Source: CAWGYT01 sp963826795
Lineage (GTDB): Bacteria > Planctomycetota > Planctomycetia > Pirellulales > Pirellulaceae
Length of the DNA stretch: 64,000 bases
Assembly (NCBI GenBank): GCA_963826795.1
Contig: CAWGYT010000027.1
Coordinates: forward strand, 124,001-188,000
Reading direction: 5' to 3'
The notes beneath the pieces were generated by a model that saw only the letters and a list, made by a program, of their open reading frames with translations, was not told the origin of the DNA and made no database searches. Within the stretch, counting starts at the first letter, position 1; every line of letters begins with the position of its first letter. Below are positions 56,113-64,000 of this stretch, piece by piece. Position numbers and translations under genes: made by a program.

Positions 56113-57693
56113 ATGATTCGTTCCGCTTTACCGGCTTGGCCAAGGCGTGCTCTGGTACTGATATTGGGACTTTGCTGCGTGGTGGGTCGTGCGCGCGGGC
56201 AGGAGGGGGGCATCTTTGACGAGCCGCTCGTAACGGGAGAATCGACCGCCGAACCGGGATTGACGGAGGATGTCTTGACCGGCGAAGCACCGGTCGACCC
56301 GCGCGAGCAGCTGATCGCCAAGTTGAATGAGGCCCAGGGGTTAATGCAACAGGAGCAGTGGACTCAGGCGATTGACGTATTCAACGAAGTGCTGGCGGTG
56401 GCCCGTGCTCCGCAGGCGCTGTTGGGGCAAGGCATTTGCTTCGGCAAGTTAGGATCGACCGAGTTAGCCATCAATTCGATTTCACAAGCCCTGATTTCGC
56501 CCGGGGCTGGGCGCGAACCCGGGTTGTTGGAGGTGGGGTATCTGGAGCGTGGCAATCTTTACATGGAATCGAATCGATACCGTGAAGCGGTGGACGATTT
56601 CATGCAGGCCAAGCAGGTCAACCCATCGAACCCCGACGCCAACAAGTTACACGGCAAGGCGTTGCTCCGGCAGGTGATCTCGTCGCCGGGGCAGGGCATG
56701 GACCAATCGGGCCAAGCAAGTCTGTTTCAAGCCGTAAAATCGCTGGAGCAGGCGATTCAGCTGAAGAGCGATGATGGCGAAGCCTATTTGGAGCGAGGAC
56801 GAGTGCTGTATCGTCTGCGGCAATTGGACTATGCGATCGATGACATGGAGCAGGCGGTGCGCTTGATGGGATCCAGCGGCGACGCGGCTGCCGATCTGGG
56901 GGTCGCATACTCGCTGCGGGCGTCGCAGGAAAGCTACCAACCGGACGGAGACTCGAACAAGATCATCCAGGACCTGCGTAAAGCGCTGAGCGCGATGGAC
57001 GGCTTTTTGGTCAACGCCAAGTACGGTGAAAAGTTACCCCCCTGGGAAACGCAGGATCCTCTCAAACAGCGTCCCGAATCGGTCTTGCTATCGAGAGCCG
57101 ACGCACGGATTTCTTTGGCCAACGAGCTTACCGATGAAGAGCAAACCGAGCTGTACCGGTTGGCGATTGGGGACACCGATCGTTTGCTGCAAGTGGACGC
57201 CTCGGACGAGGACTTGGCGCGAGCCAACCTCACTCGCGGCCTGGCGCTTCGGATGCTGAAGGACTACGAACCCGCGATTGCGGCCATGACGCGTTCGATT
57301 CAGATCTATCAGACGTTTGGCGCGGTCAACAGCGAGGCCCTGCTGCGACGCGGAATCTGCTACTACTATCAGGATCAGTTGGACCTCGCGTTGCAGGATT
57401 TCCAAGCCGCTTCGACGAATCCGTCCAACCCGTATACTTACGAGCCGCGCGCCATGTACTGGGCCGGCGTCACCTTGGCTCGCAAAGGCGACTTCGAAGC
57501 GGCGATTCGCAGCTACACGCGCTCCGTCGCCGCCGCGCCCCGCTACGCGCCGGCGTATCTCAATCGCGGGCTCGCCTACCTCAACGTCGGCCGTTATGGA
57601 CAGGCCGCCGAGGATTTCATGCTGGTCATCCGACAGGATCCAGGGAATACCCAGGCCCGCAAGTACCTCGACGTGGCCCAGGCCCAGATGTAG
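56113..57693 (+). CDS. Exported TPR-repeat protein
   Basis: 526 residues. Signal peptide (ALVLILGLCCVVGRARGQ) followed by an acidic linker and at least eight tetratricopeptide repeats: for example AQGLMQQEQWTQAIDVFNEV, RGNLYMESNRYREAVDDFMQ, RGRVLYRLRQLDYAIDDMEQ and the last, RGLAYLNVGRYGQAAEDFML. A likely periplasmic scaffold; partner unknown. Begins 257 bases after the tRNA; that spacer contains duplicated TCCGCTTCGAG at about 55990 and no gene. Confidence 0.88.
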   Translation: MIRSALPAWPRRALVLILGLCCVVGRARGQEGGIFDEPLVTGESTAEPGLTEDVLTGEAPVDPREQLIAKLNEAQGLMQQEQWTQAIDVFNEVLAVARAPQALLGQGICFGKLGSTELAINSISQALISPGAGREPGLLEVGYLERGNLYMESNRYREAVDDFMQAKQVNPSNPDANKLHGKALLRQVISSPGQGMDQSGQASLFQAVKSLEQAIQLKSDDGEAYLERGRVLYRLRQLDYAIDDMEQAVRLMGSSGDAAADLGVAYSLRASQESYQPDGDSNKIIQDLRKALSAMDGFLVNAKYGEKLPPWETQDPLKQRPESVLLSRADARISLANELTDEEQTELYRLAIGDTDRLLQVDASDEDLARANLTRGLALRMLKDYEPAIAAMTRSIQIYQTFGAVNSEALLRRGICYYYQDQLDLALQDFQAASTNPSNPYTYEPRAMYWAGVTLARKGDFEAAIRSYTRSVAAAPRYAPAYLNRGLAYLNVGRYGQAAEDFMLVIRQDPGNTQARKYLDVAQAQM

Positions 57694-57735
57694 TCACGGC
57701 CGGGATGGGCGACCGGCGCGGAAGGAAATAAGTCG

Positions 57736-58059
57736 ATGCATGCGCCGATCGGGGAATTCGTCGCGGCCGTCCGAGTGTTATGGACGGACTATCGGCGTCA
57801 GGGGCCCGACCGTGTCGATGCGTCACGTTGGCGCGCCGTCGAGGACGCATGGCAACCGCTCGGCGATTTGACCCACGACCTGCCGCGGGAAATTCTCGCG
57901 GCGGGAGCACGACTGCAAGAACTCTGTCGCCAAGCGGCCATGCGACCCGAGGGACTCTGCTTCGTGACGGGCGAAGCCGGCCTGGTTCCTCGTCGCGACT
58001 TGCACCGCGAATTCGACCAGTTATTGGAAACGATTTCCCGTTATGCTGTCGCGGAATGA
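57736..58059 (+). CDS. Hypothetical protein
   Basis: 107 residues, predicted helical and mildly basic, no signal peptide or membrane segment. No family recognised. AAGGAAAT nine bases before ATG 57736 and the 42-base distance from the TPR gene support a real gene in the same transcript. Function unknown. Confidence 0.6.
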   Translation: MHAPIGEFVAAVRVLWTDYRRQGPDRVDASRWRAVEDAWQPLGDLTHDLPREILAAGARLQELCRQAAMRPEGLCFVTGEAGLVPRRDLHREFDQLLETISRYAVAE

Positions 58060-58102
58060 AAGCGACGAAGAGTGCCCGATCTGAGCAGCGTCGGTCAGGA
58101 GC

Positions 58103-59390
58103 CTAAACGACGCCGATGATTTTCGGCTTCTGACGCAACTCCATCGAAACTCGCTCAATGCGCCGCTTGGTCGCTGCCTGAATCGTGATCTTCAGATTCT
58201 GGCATTGCAGACTCTCGCCCTCGCTGGGAATTCGACCGAGTTGATGCAGGATCAAGCCACCGACGGTGTCATACTCCGGACTCAGTGGCAACTCGATGCC
58301 CAACGTTTCATTGACGTCCTCGACATGAGCCCGCCCTTGAATCTCGACGTTATCCGCGTCGAGCCACCGAATGTCGTCCAACTCTTCCTGATCCGATTCA
58401 TCCACGATTTCGCCGACGATCACCTCCAGCACATCCTCGATCGTCACCAGGCCGACCACGTGCATGAATTCGTCGACGACGATCGCCAAGTGGCTGCGCG
58501 TATTAAGAAAACTCTCCAACAATTCATCCAGGCGGGTGCTGCGCGGGACTTGTCTCACTTCGCGCAGAATTTCGCGAAGGTTACGGTTCGATTCGTCACC
58601 GTGGCACAACTCGGCCAGTAGATCCTTGACGTACAGTAGCCCGATCACATCGTCCAGGCTCTTGTCGTACACGGGAATTCGCGTTCGGCCGACGTGCATC
58701 ACGAATTTCAGCATTTCCGACCACTCCATCTCGATCGGAATGGCATCCATTTCCGAACGCGGCGTCATGATATCTGCAACGTCCGTGTCGTCCAGCTCGA
58801 TGACGCCGGCGATCATCTCACGGACATCGTCCTCCAGTAGTCCGTCATGCTGTCCTTCGGTCACGATCGAGAGGATCTCATCTTCCAACGCCTCTTCTTC
58901 ACTCCACTCGGTCGCGCGGCCGTCCAAGCGTCGTGTCACAACTGCGCATCACGAACGGAAAGGCGTGAAGCGGGGCCCCCAACCGATCCGCCAATTGCCA
59001 GAGCGGCCACGTCCACGTCAGAAACTCCGGAGCCCAACAGCGGGCGACTTCACGTGGAATCCAAACCGTCAACGCAACCGCGATCAGGACGATCAACAGC
59101 AGCTCGGCGGCGGTTGCCAGCGAACCGGCTTCGCTGGAGCCATCCAGGGGCAGCCAAGCAATTGCAACCAGGCCAACCCAACCGAGCGTTCCGAATAGCT
59201 GCAGTATTTCGGTGGTGGCAATCACGCTTTCCGAGCGATCATGAATCTGATCGAAGATCGTGGTCCGCTGTCGCCGTCGGCAGTATTCTTCCAATTCATG
59301 CCAGGAAACTTCCGCCAAGGCCTTGGTGGCAATGGCAGCGAGAAGTGAGAGGCTGGCCCCGATCGCGATTGCCAAAGAGGTCCCGATCAC
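58103..59390 (-). CDS. CNNM / CBS-domain (HlyC/CorC-type) membrane protein, frameshifted
   Basis: About 430 residues. The N-terminal CNNM region has hydrophobic segments TSLAIAIGASLSLLAAIA, TLGWVGLVAIAWL and ELLLIVLIAVALTVWI. The cytoplasmic part has two CBS domains (DIMTPRSEMDAIPIEM, RIPVYDKSLDDVIGLLYV, HLAIVVDEFMHVVGLVTIED) and a CorC_HlyC domain (DTVGGLILHQLGRIPSEG). Such proteins are linked to Mg2+/Co2+ homeostasis. Start GTG 59390 overlaps the ybeY stop as GTGA, with AGGAG about ten bases before. The frame breaks near 58930-58945: the CNNM part runs to a false stop at 58899 and the CBS part begins at VTRRLDGRATEWSEEEAL. Last gene of the cluster. Confidence 0.88.
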
Positions 59391-59905
59391 GCCAAAGATG
59401 CTCCTTGGGAATTGCTCGCCTTCCACTCGCGACTTTCGGGCGAGTCCGCACCTTCGCTCACAATGCCCAGCAGCCGAAGGAAGTGCGATTCTCGGTCTCG
59501 CATTTCTGCCTGATCCATCGGGGACTTGTCGTCGTATCCCACCAGATGCAACGCGCCGTGAATCAAATATAATGCCATCTCCTGGGTCGGCAACCATCCG
59601 AATTCCGGGGCGCGGCGAATGGCCGTTTCCGAGCTGACGATGATTTCTCCCGAGCGGAAGTTCTCGTTCGATTCCCAGACGAAACTAAGCACGTCGGTCG
59701 GATAGTCGTGTTGCAGGAATTGCCGATTCAGCCGATGCATTTCGGCGTCCCCCACAGCCGCGACGCTAATTTCCGCTCGCGTGATTCCCTCCGTCGCGAA
59801 TAAATCGATTAACATCTGCCTCCAGCGCGATTCATCGACCGGCAAGGCCGACTGCCGATTGCAGATATCGCAGATTATCGAGGCATCTGGCCGGGAGGGA
59901 TTCAC
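59387..59905 (-). CDS. ybeY: Endoribonuclease YbeY
   Basis: 172 residues. The zinc site HGALHLVGYDDKS (HxxxH....D; canonical proteins have HGxLHLxGYDH) lies near residue 118. Upstream EMHRLNRQFLQHDYPTDVLSF is the family block. YbeY trims the 3' end of 16S rRNA and takes part in ribosome quality control. The next gene overlaps by 4 bases, and the upstream HD phosphodiesterase ends 67 bases before. The conserved order phoH-pgpH-ybeY-CNNM supports the call. Confidence 0.93.
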   Translation of the reverse strand: MNPSRPDASIICDICNRQSALPVDESRWRQMLIDLFATEGITRAEISVAAVGDAEMHRLNRQFLQHDYPTDVLSFVWESNENFRSGEIIVSSETAIRRAPEFGWLPTQEMALYLIHGALHLVGYDDKSPMDQAEMRDRESHFLRLLGIVSEGADSPESREWKASNSQGASLA

Positions 59906-59972
59906 GAACCTACGACTCCAGCGCCGGTGGTCGCCTGGCAGCGCCGTGCGGCGAAAGCGAAAACTGCCCGAT

Positions 59973-62338
59973 TCAGGCGGATTGCTGTCCCGGGTATTTG
60001 ATGCGGCCGTGATAGACCGCGGTGAGTGACTTGATCAGACTATCTTGAACCGTCCGAAGTTCTTTCAGCGTAATGCCGCACTCGTCAAACTGTCCGTCCA
60101 GAAGTTTCCTCATGGCCAGCTCATCGACCAAGCTCTCGATCCGGGCAGGTGCCGGATCGGCCAGCGTTCGCGTCGCGCTTTCAACGGTGTCGGCGAGCAT
60201 CAGGACGGCCGCTTCCCGGGTCTGCGGCTTCGGACCCGGATATCGATAACTTCCCTCGTCCACTTTCGCCGACTCCGGATCGAGTTCCCGCTGTTCGTTA
60301 GCGCGACGATAAAAATACTCGACCAGCGTTGTGCCGTGGTGCTGTTGAATAAAATCGATAATCCCGTTGGGCAGGTTGTGCTGTCGCGCCAAGTCGGCTC
60401 CGTCCTTGACGTGCGCGATGATGACCAACGTGCTCATCGCCGGAAGTAACGATTCGTGACAATTGTCGGAACCGCCCTGATTCTCCACGAAATAGCCGGG
60501 TTTGAGCATCTTTCCGATATCGTGAAAATAGGCGCCGACGCGAACCAACAAGCCGTTTGCGCCGATCGATTCTGCGGCTGCCTGCGCGATGGACGCGACG
60601 TTAATCGAATGATTGTAGGTGCCAGGTGCGCGACGCACCAGTTCTTGCAGCAGGGGATGCGCGACGTCGCCCAGTTCGAGCAAACTCAGATCGGTTTGCA
60701 CATCAAAGAAGCGTTCGATAAAAGGCAGCAAACCGGTCATCAAGAGGCCCGCCACGACGGCGCATCCGCCCGACCAGAAGGCCTCGCGCAGCAACTGCAG
60801 ACCGGTGCCTGCCCGGCCAGGACGTCTGCCCCGATGGAGGTGGTCACCGTCACGGCGGCCGTCCACAGCGCAACGTAAATCAGTTTGGTACGACTCCGTA
60901 CGTGCTTGAGCAACAACACCGTCGTCGACATCCCCGCCAGGGCGGTCACCAAATCGACCAGGTTGTAATCCAAGGATTGAATCGTGACCAGCGCGACGGA
61001 GACCGAGAGCAGCAGCGCCAGCTCCTGACGATAGAGAATGACGACCGTCATGCTAAACAGCAGCAGCGGCACAAGTTCGGAGCGAGACGGAGCTGCGTAG
61101 TAGCTGACGCCGATCGTAACCAGCACCAGCAGCAGCAGTCGGCCGAGGCCGACCAGGTCGTTGAGCATCCCTCGATGTCGGAAGAAAATATACAGACCAC
61201 ACAAGGCGAATCCGCCCAGATAGAGCCCGAACTTCGATGCCGAATAGCACAATTCGCGAGAAAACGACAGCTGGGAAACGTACTGCTGATGCTCGTCGCG
61301 AAGCAGGGCTAGGGTTTCCGGAGTCAAGGGTTCCGAAGCCCGCGCCAAGTCCGTTTCATTCGCCTGAAACGTGATCATCACGGGAGGCATCTCGCGGATT
61401 TCCGCATCGGCCCGAACTCGCGTCAACTCCCCGTCAAACGTCAAGGTCGTCGGCAGCCGTGGCTGTAACCAGGCGAAAACCTGGACCGCCAATTCCGCCG
61501 AGGGAAGCTGCTGGCGGAGATTCGCCTCCAGTCGCGGTGCCGCCTGGCCAATCCGCACCTGATCGACTTCAAACGGCCGGAGGTAATTCGGATTGCCCAC
61601 CGGATAGACGCGAATCCGTGCTTGGTTTCCCTGCCCCATGTCGTGCTGCAGGTTCGCCAGCAGACCATGATCGGTGAATTCCGCCAGGCTCCGGCTGATC
61701 GCTCCGGCAAATTTCGAAAGGTCCGGATCGTCGGCAAACGCCCGCTTGAAGCGAGTGAACTCGGCCCGTTTCCGCCAATTCCGCGAGGTCGGCGTCCCAA
61801 TCGTCGCCGGCAACGCCGGCCCGGCCCCGGCTTGCGCCGCGGCCGCCACCATCGCACTGAGCGCGTCCGCCTGGGACAACAGCTGCTGTTCGCTCTCGTC
61901 CTCTGCCGCCGCCAATTCGCTCCACAACGCCTTGTCGACGTCGTCGTAGGAGTTGGCGCTCAGCAGCTGGAAGATCTTGTCTTTCAACGCCAATTGAAGT
62001 TCCCGCAAGGGACGCGGATCGTGGACGTAGACGCAGTCGATCACGCGGCGAGCGGCGTCCTGGGCGTCGATCGTCCCCTGCTCGTCCACCCGCTCGAAGG
62101 TCACGCGGGCCACAATGTTGCGGGCCGGAATGTCACCCACACGGTAGGGAAACGGAGGGACCCAGGCCCCCGTCAATAGCCAAGCGAGCAGCGCGGTGGC
62201 ACAACACAACCCAACCCGCGTCAGGACGTCGCCACGGCGGACCAGCTTCCGCGCCTTCTCGAACGTTCCCGGCGGCAACTTTAACGTCGCAACGCGGTCC
62301 GAGCGGGTCCGTTTCGTGGGTGTTGAAGACATGAGCAT
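59973..62338 (-). CDS. 7TM-HD phosphohydrolase (PgpH-like), frameshifted
   Basis: About 790 residues. An N-terminal membrane helix, then a large extracytoplasmic 7TMR-HDED domain (PARNIVARVTFERVDEQGTI...), seven hydrophobic segments from about residue 365 (FGLYLGGFALCGLYIFF, LLLLVLVTIGVSYYAA, LALLLSVSVALVTIQSL), and a cytoplasmic HD domain (PGTYNHSINVASIAQAAAES, VGAYFHDIGKMLKPGYF, LMLADTVESATRT). PgpH-type enzymes hydrolyse cyclic di-AMP. The frame changes near 60800-60820: one missing base separates SIGADVLAGQA from GTGLQLLREAFW. Lies between phoH and ybeY, as in many bacteria. The c-di-AMP role is inferred from the family. Confidence 0.9.
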
Positions 62339-62432
62339 CCAGGTTGTTGCAGAAGAGTAAGTCGATTCCCCGGGGCTGGAAGCGACGCGCGAAACCCGCC
62401 GCGACCGTCCGGCGAGGGGACCTGACCTTCGA

Positions 62433-63407
62433 TTAGTTCGGGCCGCTCTCCGATCGAGACGGTCGCTTGGAATTCGAGCCTTCCTCGTAGGCCCGCACGA
62501 TCTCCATCACCAGTCGATGTCGCACGATATCCGCCTTGCCCAGCCGGACGCCCGCAAACCCATCGATATCTTTCAACCGCCGCAGCGCATCTACCAGGCC
62601 GCTCCGCGTGTGCGGCGGCAAGTCGATCTGGGTCTCGTCGCCGGCAACCACGATCTTTGAGCCGTGGCCCATCCGCGTCAGAAACATCTTCATCTGCGAG
62701 ACCGTTGTGTTCTGCGCCTCATCCAAAATGATAAACGCCTCGTTCAACGTGCGGCCACGCATGTACGCCAAGGGAACCACTTCGATCACGTCTTCTTCCA
62801 TTTGCCGTCGGATCTGGTCGTAGTCCATCATTTCGTAGAGGGCGTCCAGCAAGGGTCGCAAATAGGGATTGATCTTGGCGTGTAGATCGCCCGGCAAGAA
62901 ACCCAGGCTCTCGCCCGCCTCGACCGCGGGGCGGACGAGCACGATTTTGCGGATCTGCTCGGACTTGAGTGCCTCGACGGCCAGGGCCACCGCGAGATAC
63001 GTCTTGCCGGTGCCCGAGGGTCCCACGGCGAAAGTCAAATCGTGGGGGCGAATGGCCTCCACGTAAACCGCTTGGCCGGCCGTGCGAGGCCGGATCTGAC
63101 GGCCGCTGGGCAACACGACAATCGCTTCACTGGCCACGGCGAGGGCCGTACCCGAGTATTGCTCCACGACCCGCGTCACTTCCTCCTCGGCCAACGAGCC
63201 GCGCTGTTCCAGGCAAGCCTTCAGCTGCTTGAGGGCCTCGGTGGCATCCGCGACCGCACGGCTCGAACCCGCAATACGGATCTGTCCGTCTCGATGCGTG
63301 ATATCGACACCAAAGGCATTTCGAATCCGCTTGATGTGCTGGTCACGTGTCCCGAACAGCGACAGCAGTGACTTGGCGTTGACCAGCGAAATGGTTGCTT
63401 CGGCCAT
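62433..63407 (-). CDS. phoH: PhoH-family ATPase
   Basis: 324 residues. A KH-like N-terminal region (HIKRIRNAFGVDITHRDGQI) and a PhoH domain with Walker A GPSGTGKTYLAVALAVEAL near residue 130 and Walker B FIILDEAQNTTVSQMKMFL. Also GDETQIDLP and GFAGVRLGKADIVRH typical of the family. Probably an RNA-associated ATPase or helicase; exact role uncertain. The gap to the HD phosphodiesterase is 94 bases. Confidence 0.95.
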   Translation of the reverse strand: MAEATISLVNAKSLLSLFGTRDQHIKRIRNAFGVDITHRDGQIRIAGSSRAVADATEALKQLKACLEQRGSLAEEEVTRVVEQYSGTALAVASEAIVVLPSGRQIRPRTAGQAVYVEAIRPHDLTFAVGPSGTGKTYLAVALAVEALKSEQIRKIVLVRPAVEAGESLGFLPGDLHAKINPYLRPLLDALYEMMDYDQIRRQMEEDVIEVVPLAYMRGRTLNEAFIILDEAQNTTVSQMKMFLTRMGHGSKIVVAGDETQIDLPPHTRSGLVDALRRLKDIDGFAGVRLGKADIVRHRLVMEIVRAYEEGSNSKRPSRSESGPN

Positions 63408-63606
63408 TCAATCCCGTGGACCCGTTCGGGCCCGCTCGTGGTCCTCCTAAGAATCAGCCAGTCCAGTTGTCTTAACTATAGTCCCGGACGCCTCCGCAAC
63501 GGAACCCAGAAAATCTCGTGTCATTTCAACGGGTCGCCCCTCAAGGCCCCGGAACGCCTCATGCGAGGGGGGTGGATCCCGAGCGAACGCAGGCCCCCTC
63601 CGCCGC

Positions 63607-64000
63607 TTATAACCAGCCGCTGACCCACCACAGGAAACTGACCGGCGCCGCCGCAAGGAGTGAATCGATCACGTCCATTACCCCCCCTAAACCCGGCATC
63701 CAAGCACTGGACTCTTTCTGATGAGCGTCTCGCTTCAGAAGCGACTCGGCCAAATCGCCCAGCAAACCAGCCAACACAAGGCTCGCCCCGAACAGGAGAT
63801 ACGCTCTCAGACTTCCCCGGTCGTGACCCGGCAACAACCAAGGCAGTAGAGTCGCTCGGCTCGCTCCCGCAGCGAGCATCGCAAACACAAGCCCGCCCAC
63901 CAGGCCCTCGAGGGTCTTGCCGGGACTGACTCGCGTCAGCTTGTGCCGCCCACTCGCCTTGCCGACAAAATATGCCCCCACATCCGCCAGTTTGACGACC
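63607..64000 (-). CDS. cdsA: Phosphatidate cytidylyltransferase, 3' part
   Basis: The 5' part lies beyond the window; the frame stays open to position 64000 (VVKLADVGAYFVGKASG). The CdsA end is clear: SPGKTLEGLVGG, then DLAESLLKRDAHQKESS and PGLGGVMDVIDSLL. The family signature normally reads KDS and GHGGxxDRxDS; here the Asp is Glu, His is Leu and Arg is Val, so some residues of the signature are altered. The enzyme makes CDP-diacylglycerol from phosphatidate and CTP in the membrane. A 199-base spacer separates it from phoH. Confidence 0.9.
   Translation of the reverse strand, partial: VVKLADVGAYFVGKASGRHKLTRVSPGKTLEGLVGGLVFAMLAAGASRATLLPWLLPGHDRGSLRAYLLFGASLVLAGLLGDLAESLLKRDAHQKESSAWMPGLGGVMDVIDSLLAAAPVSFLWWVSGWL

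Overview
The window is a high-GC chromosomal segment that looks like a planctomycete, probably of the Pirellulales type. The lineage evidence is: a cysteine-rich protein built from YTV repeats; secreted proteins opening with an LE(A/P)RQLLA motif and ending in paired EF-hand-like modules; a secreted phosphodiesterase with a PEP-CTERM-like tail; a MoxR/DUF58/BatA-type von Willebrand cluster; a DUF6677-like membrane protein; and a thioredoxin-trypsin fusion. There is no rRNA, CRISPR array, phage or complete insertion sequence. One tRNA (Gln, UUG) is present.

Layout. 1-6.3 kb: 3' part of a moxR gene, a DUF58 protein and two large membrane von Willebrand-type proteins, all on +. 6.3-6.5 kb: two inverted-repeat elements. 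6.5-21.2 kb: an envelope/secretome region with a CotH-kinase/lamin-tail protein, a metallophosphoesterase, a TolC-family lipoprotein, a PEP-CTERM phosphodiesterase, a small histidine kinase and a beta-helix protein. 21.3-24.7 kb: potassium uptake genes trkA-trkH. 24.8-30.8 kb: small membrane proteins, an ExeA-like ATPase, rsmE, a three-gene minus-strand run ending in a secreted protein (Nif3-like, sugar isomerase-like, hypothetical) and a family 2 glycosyltransferase. 30.9-37.1 kb: an alpha/beta hydrolase, metG, the thioredoxin-protease fusion, RidA and hisI. 37.5-46.9 kb: a degenerate glycosyltransferase, a polysaccharide-export lipoprotein with a secreted partner, a 1442-residue TPR protein and a cysteine desulfurase. 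46.9-52.1 kb: a TPR protein, lpxA, ppdK and a CPBP protease. 52.2-58.1 kb: the YTV protein, a pseudopilin-like protein, rex, tRNA-Gln, a TPR protein and an orphan. 58.1-64 kb: the conserved minus-strand set cdsA (partial), phoH, pgpH-like 7TM-HD, ybeY and a CNNM/CBS protein.

Two things shape how this annotation should be read. First, at least eight otherwise well-conserved genes are split by an apparent one-base frameshift. This is most easily explained as residual sequence error, so I annotate each as one gene and give the place of the shift. Second, the window carries several families of short palindromic repeats. One of them (termini CTAGTGC...) sits exactly on the stop codons of several genes and supplies the TAG. 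I did not find a clearly new multi-gene defence or metabolic system. The most distinctive signals are that stop-codon-associated repeat family, the shared EF-hand modules of the three secreted proteins, and the YTV protein, whose cysteine-free and cysteine-rich halves are versions of the same 16-residue repeat.
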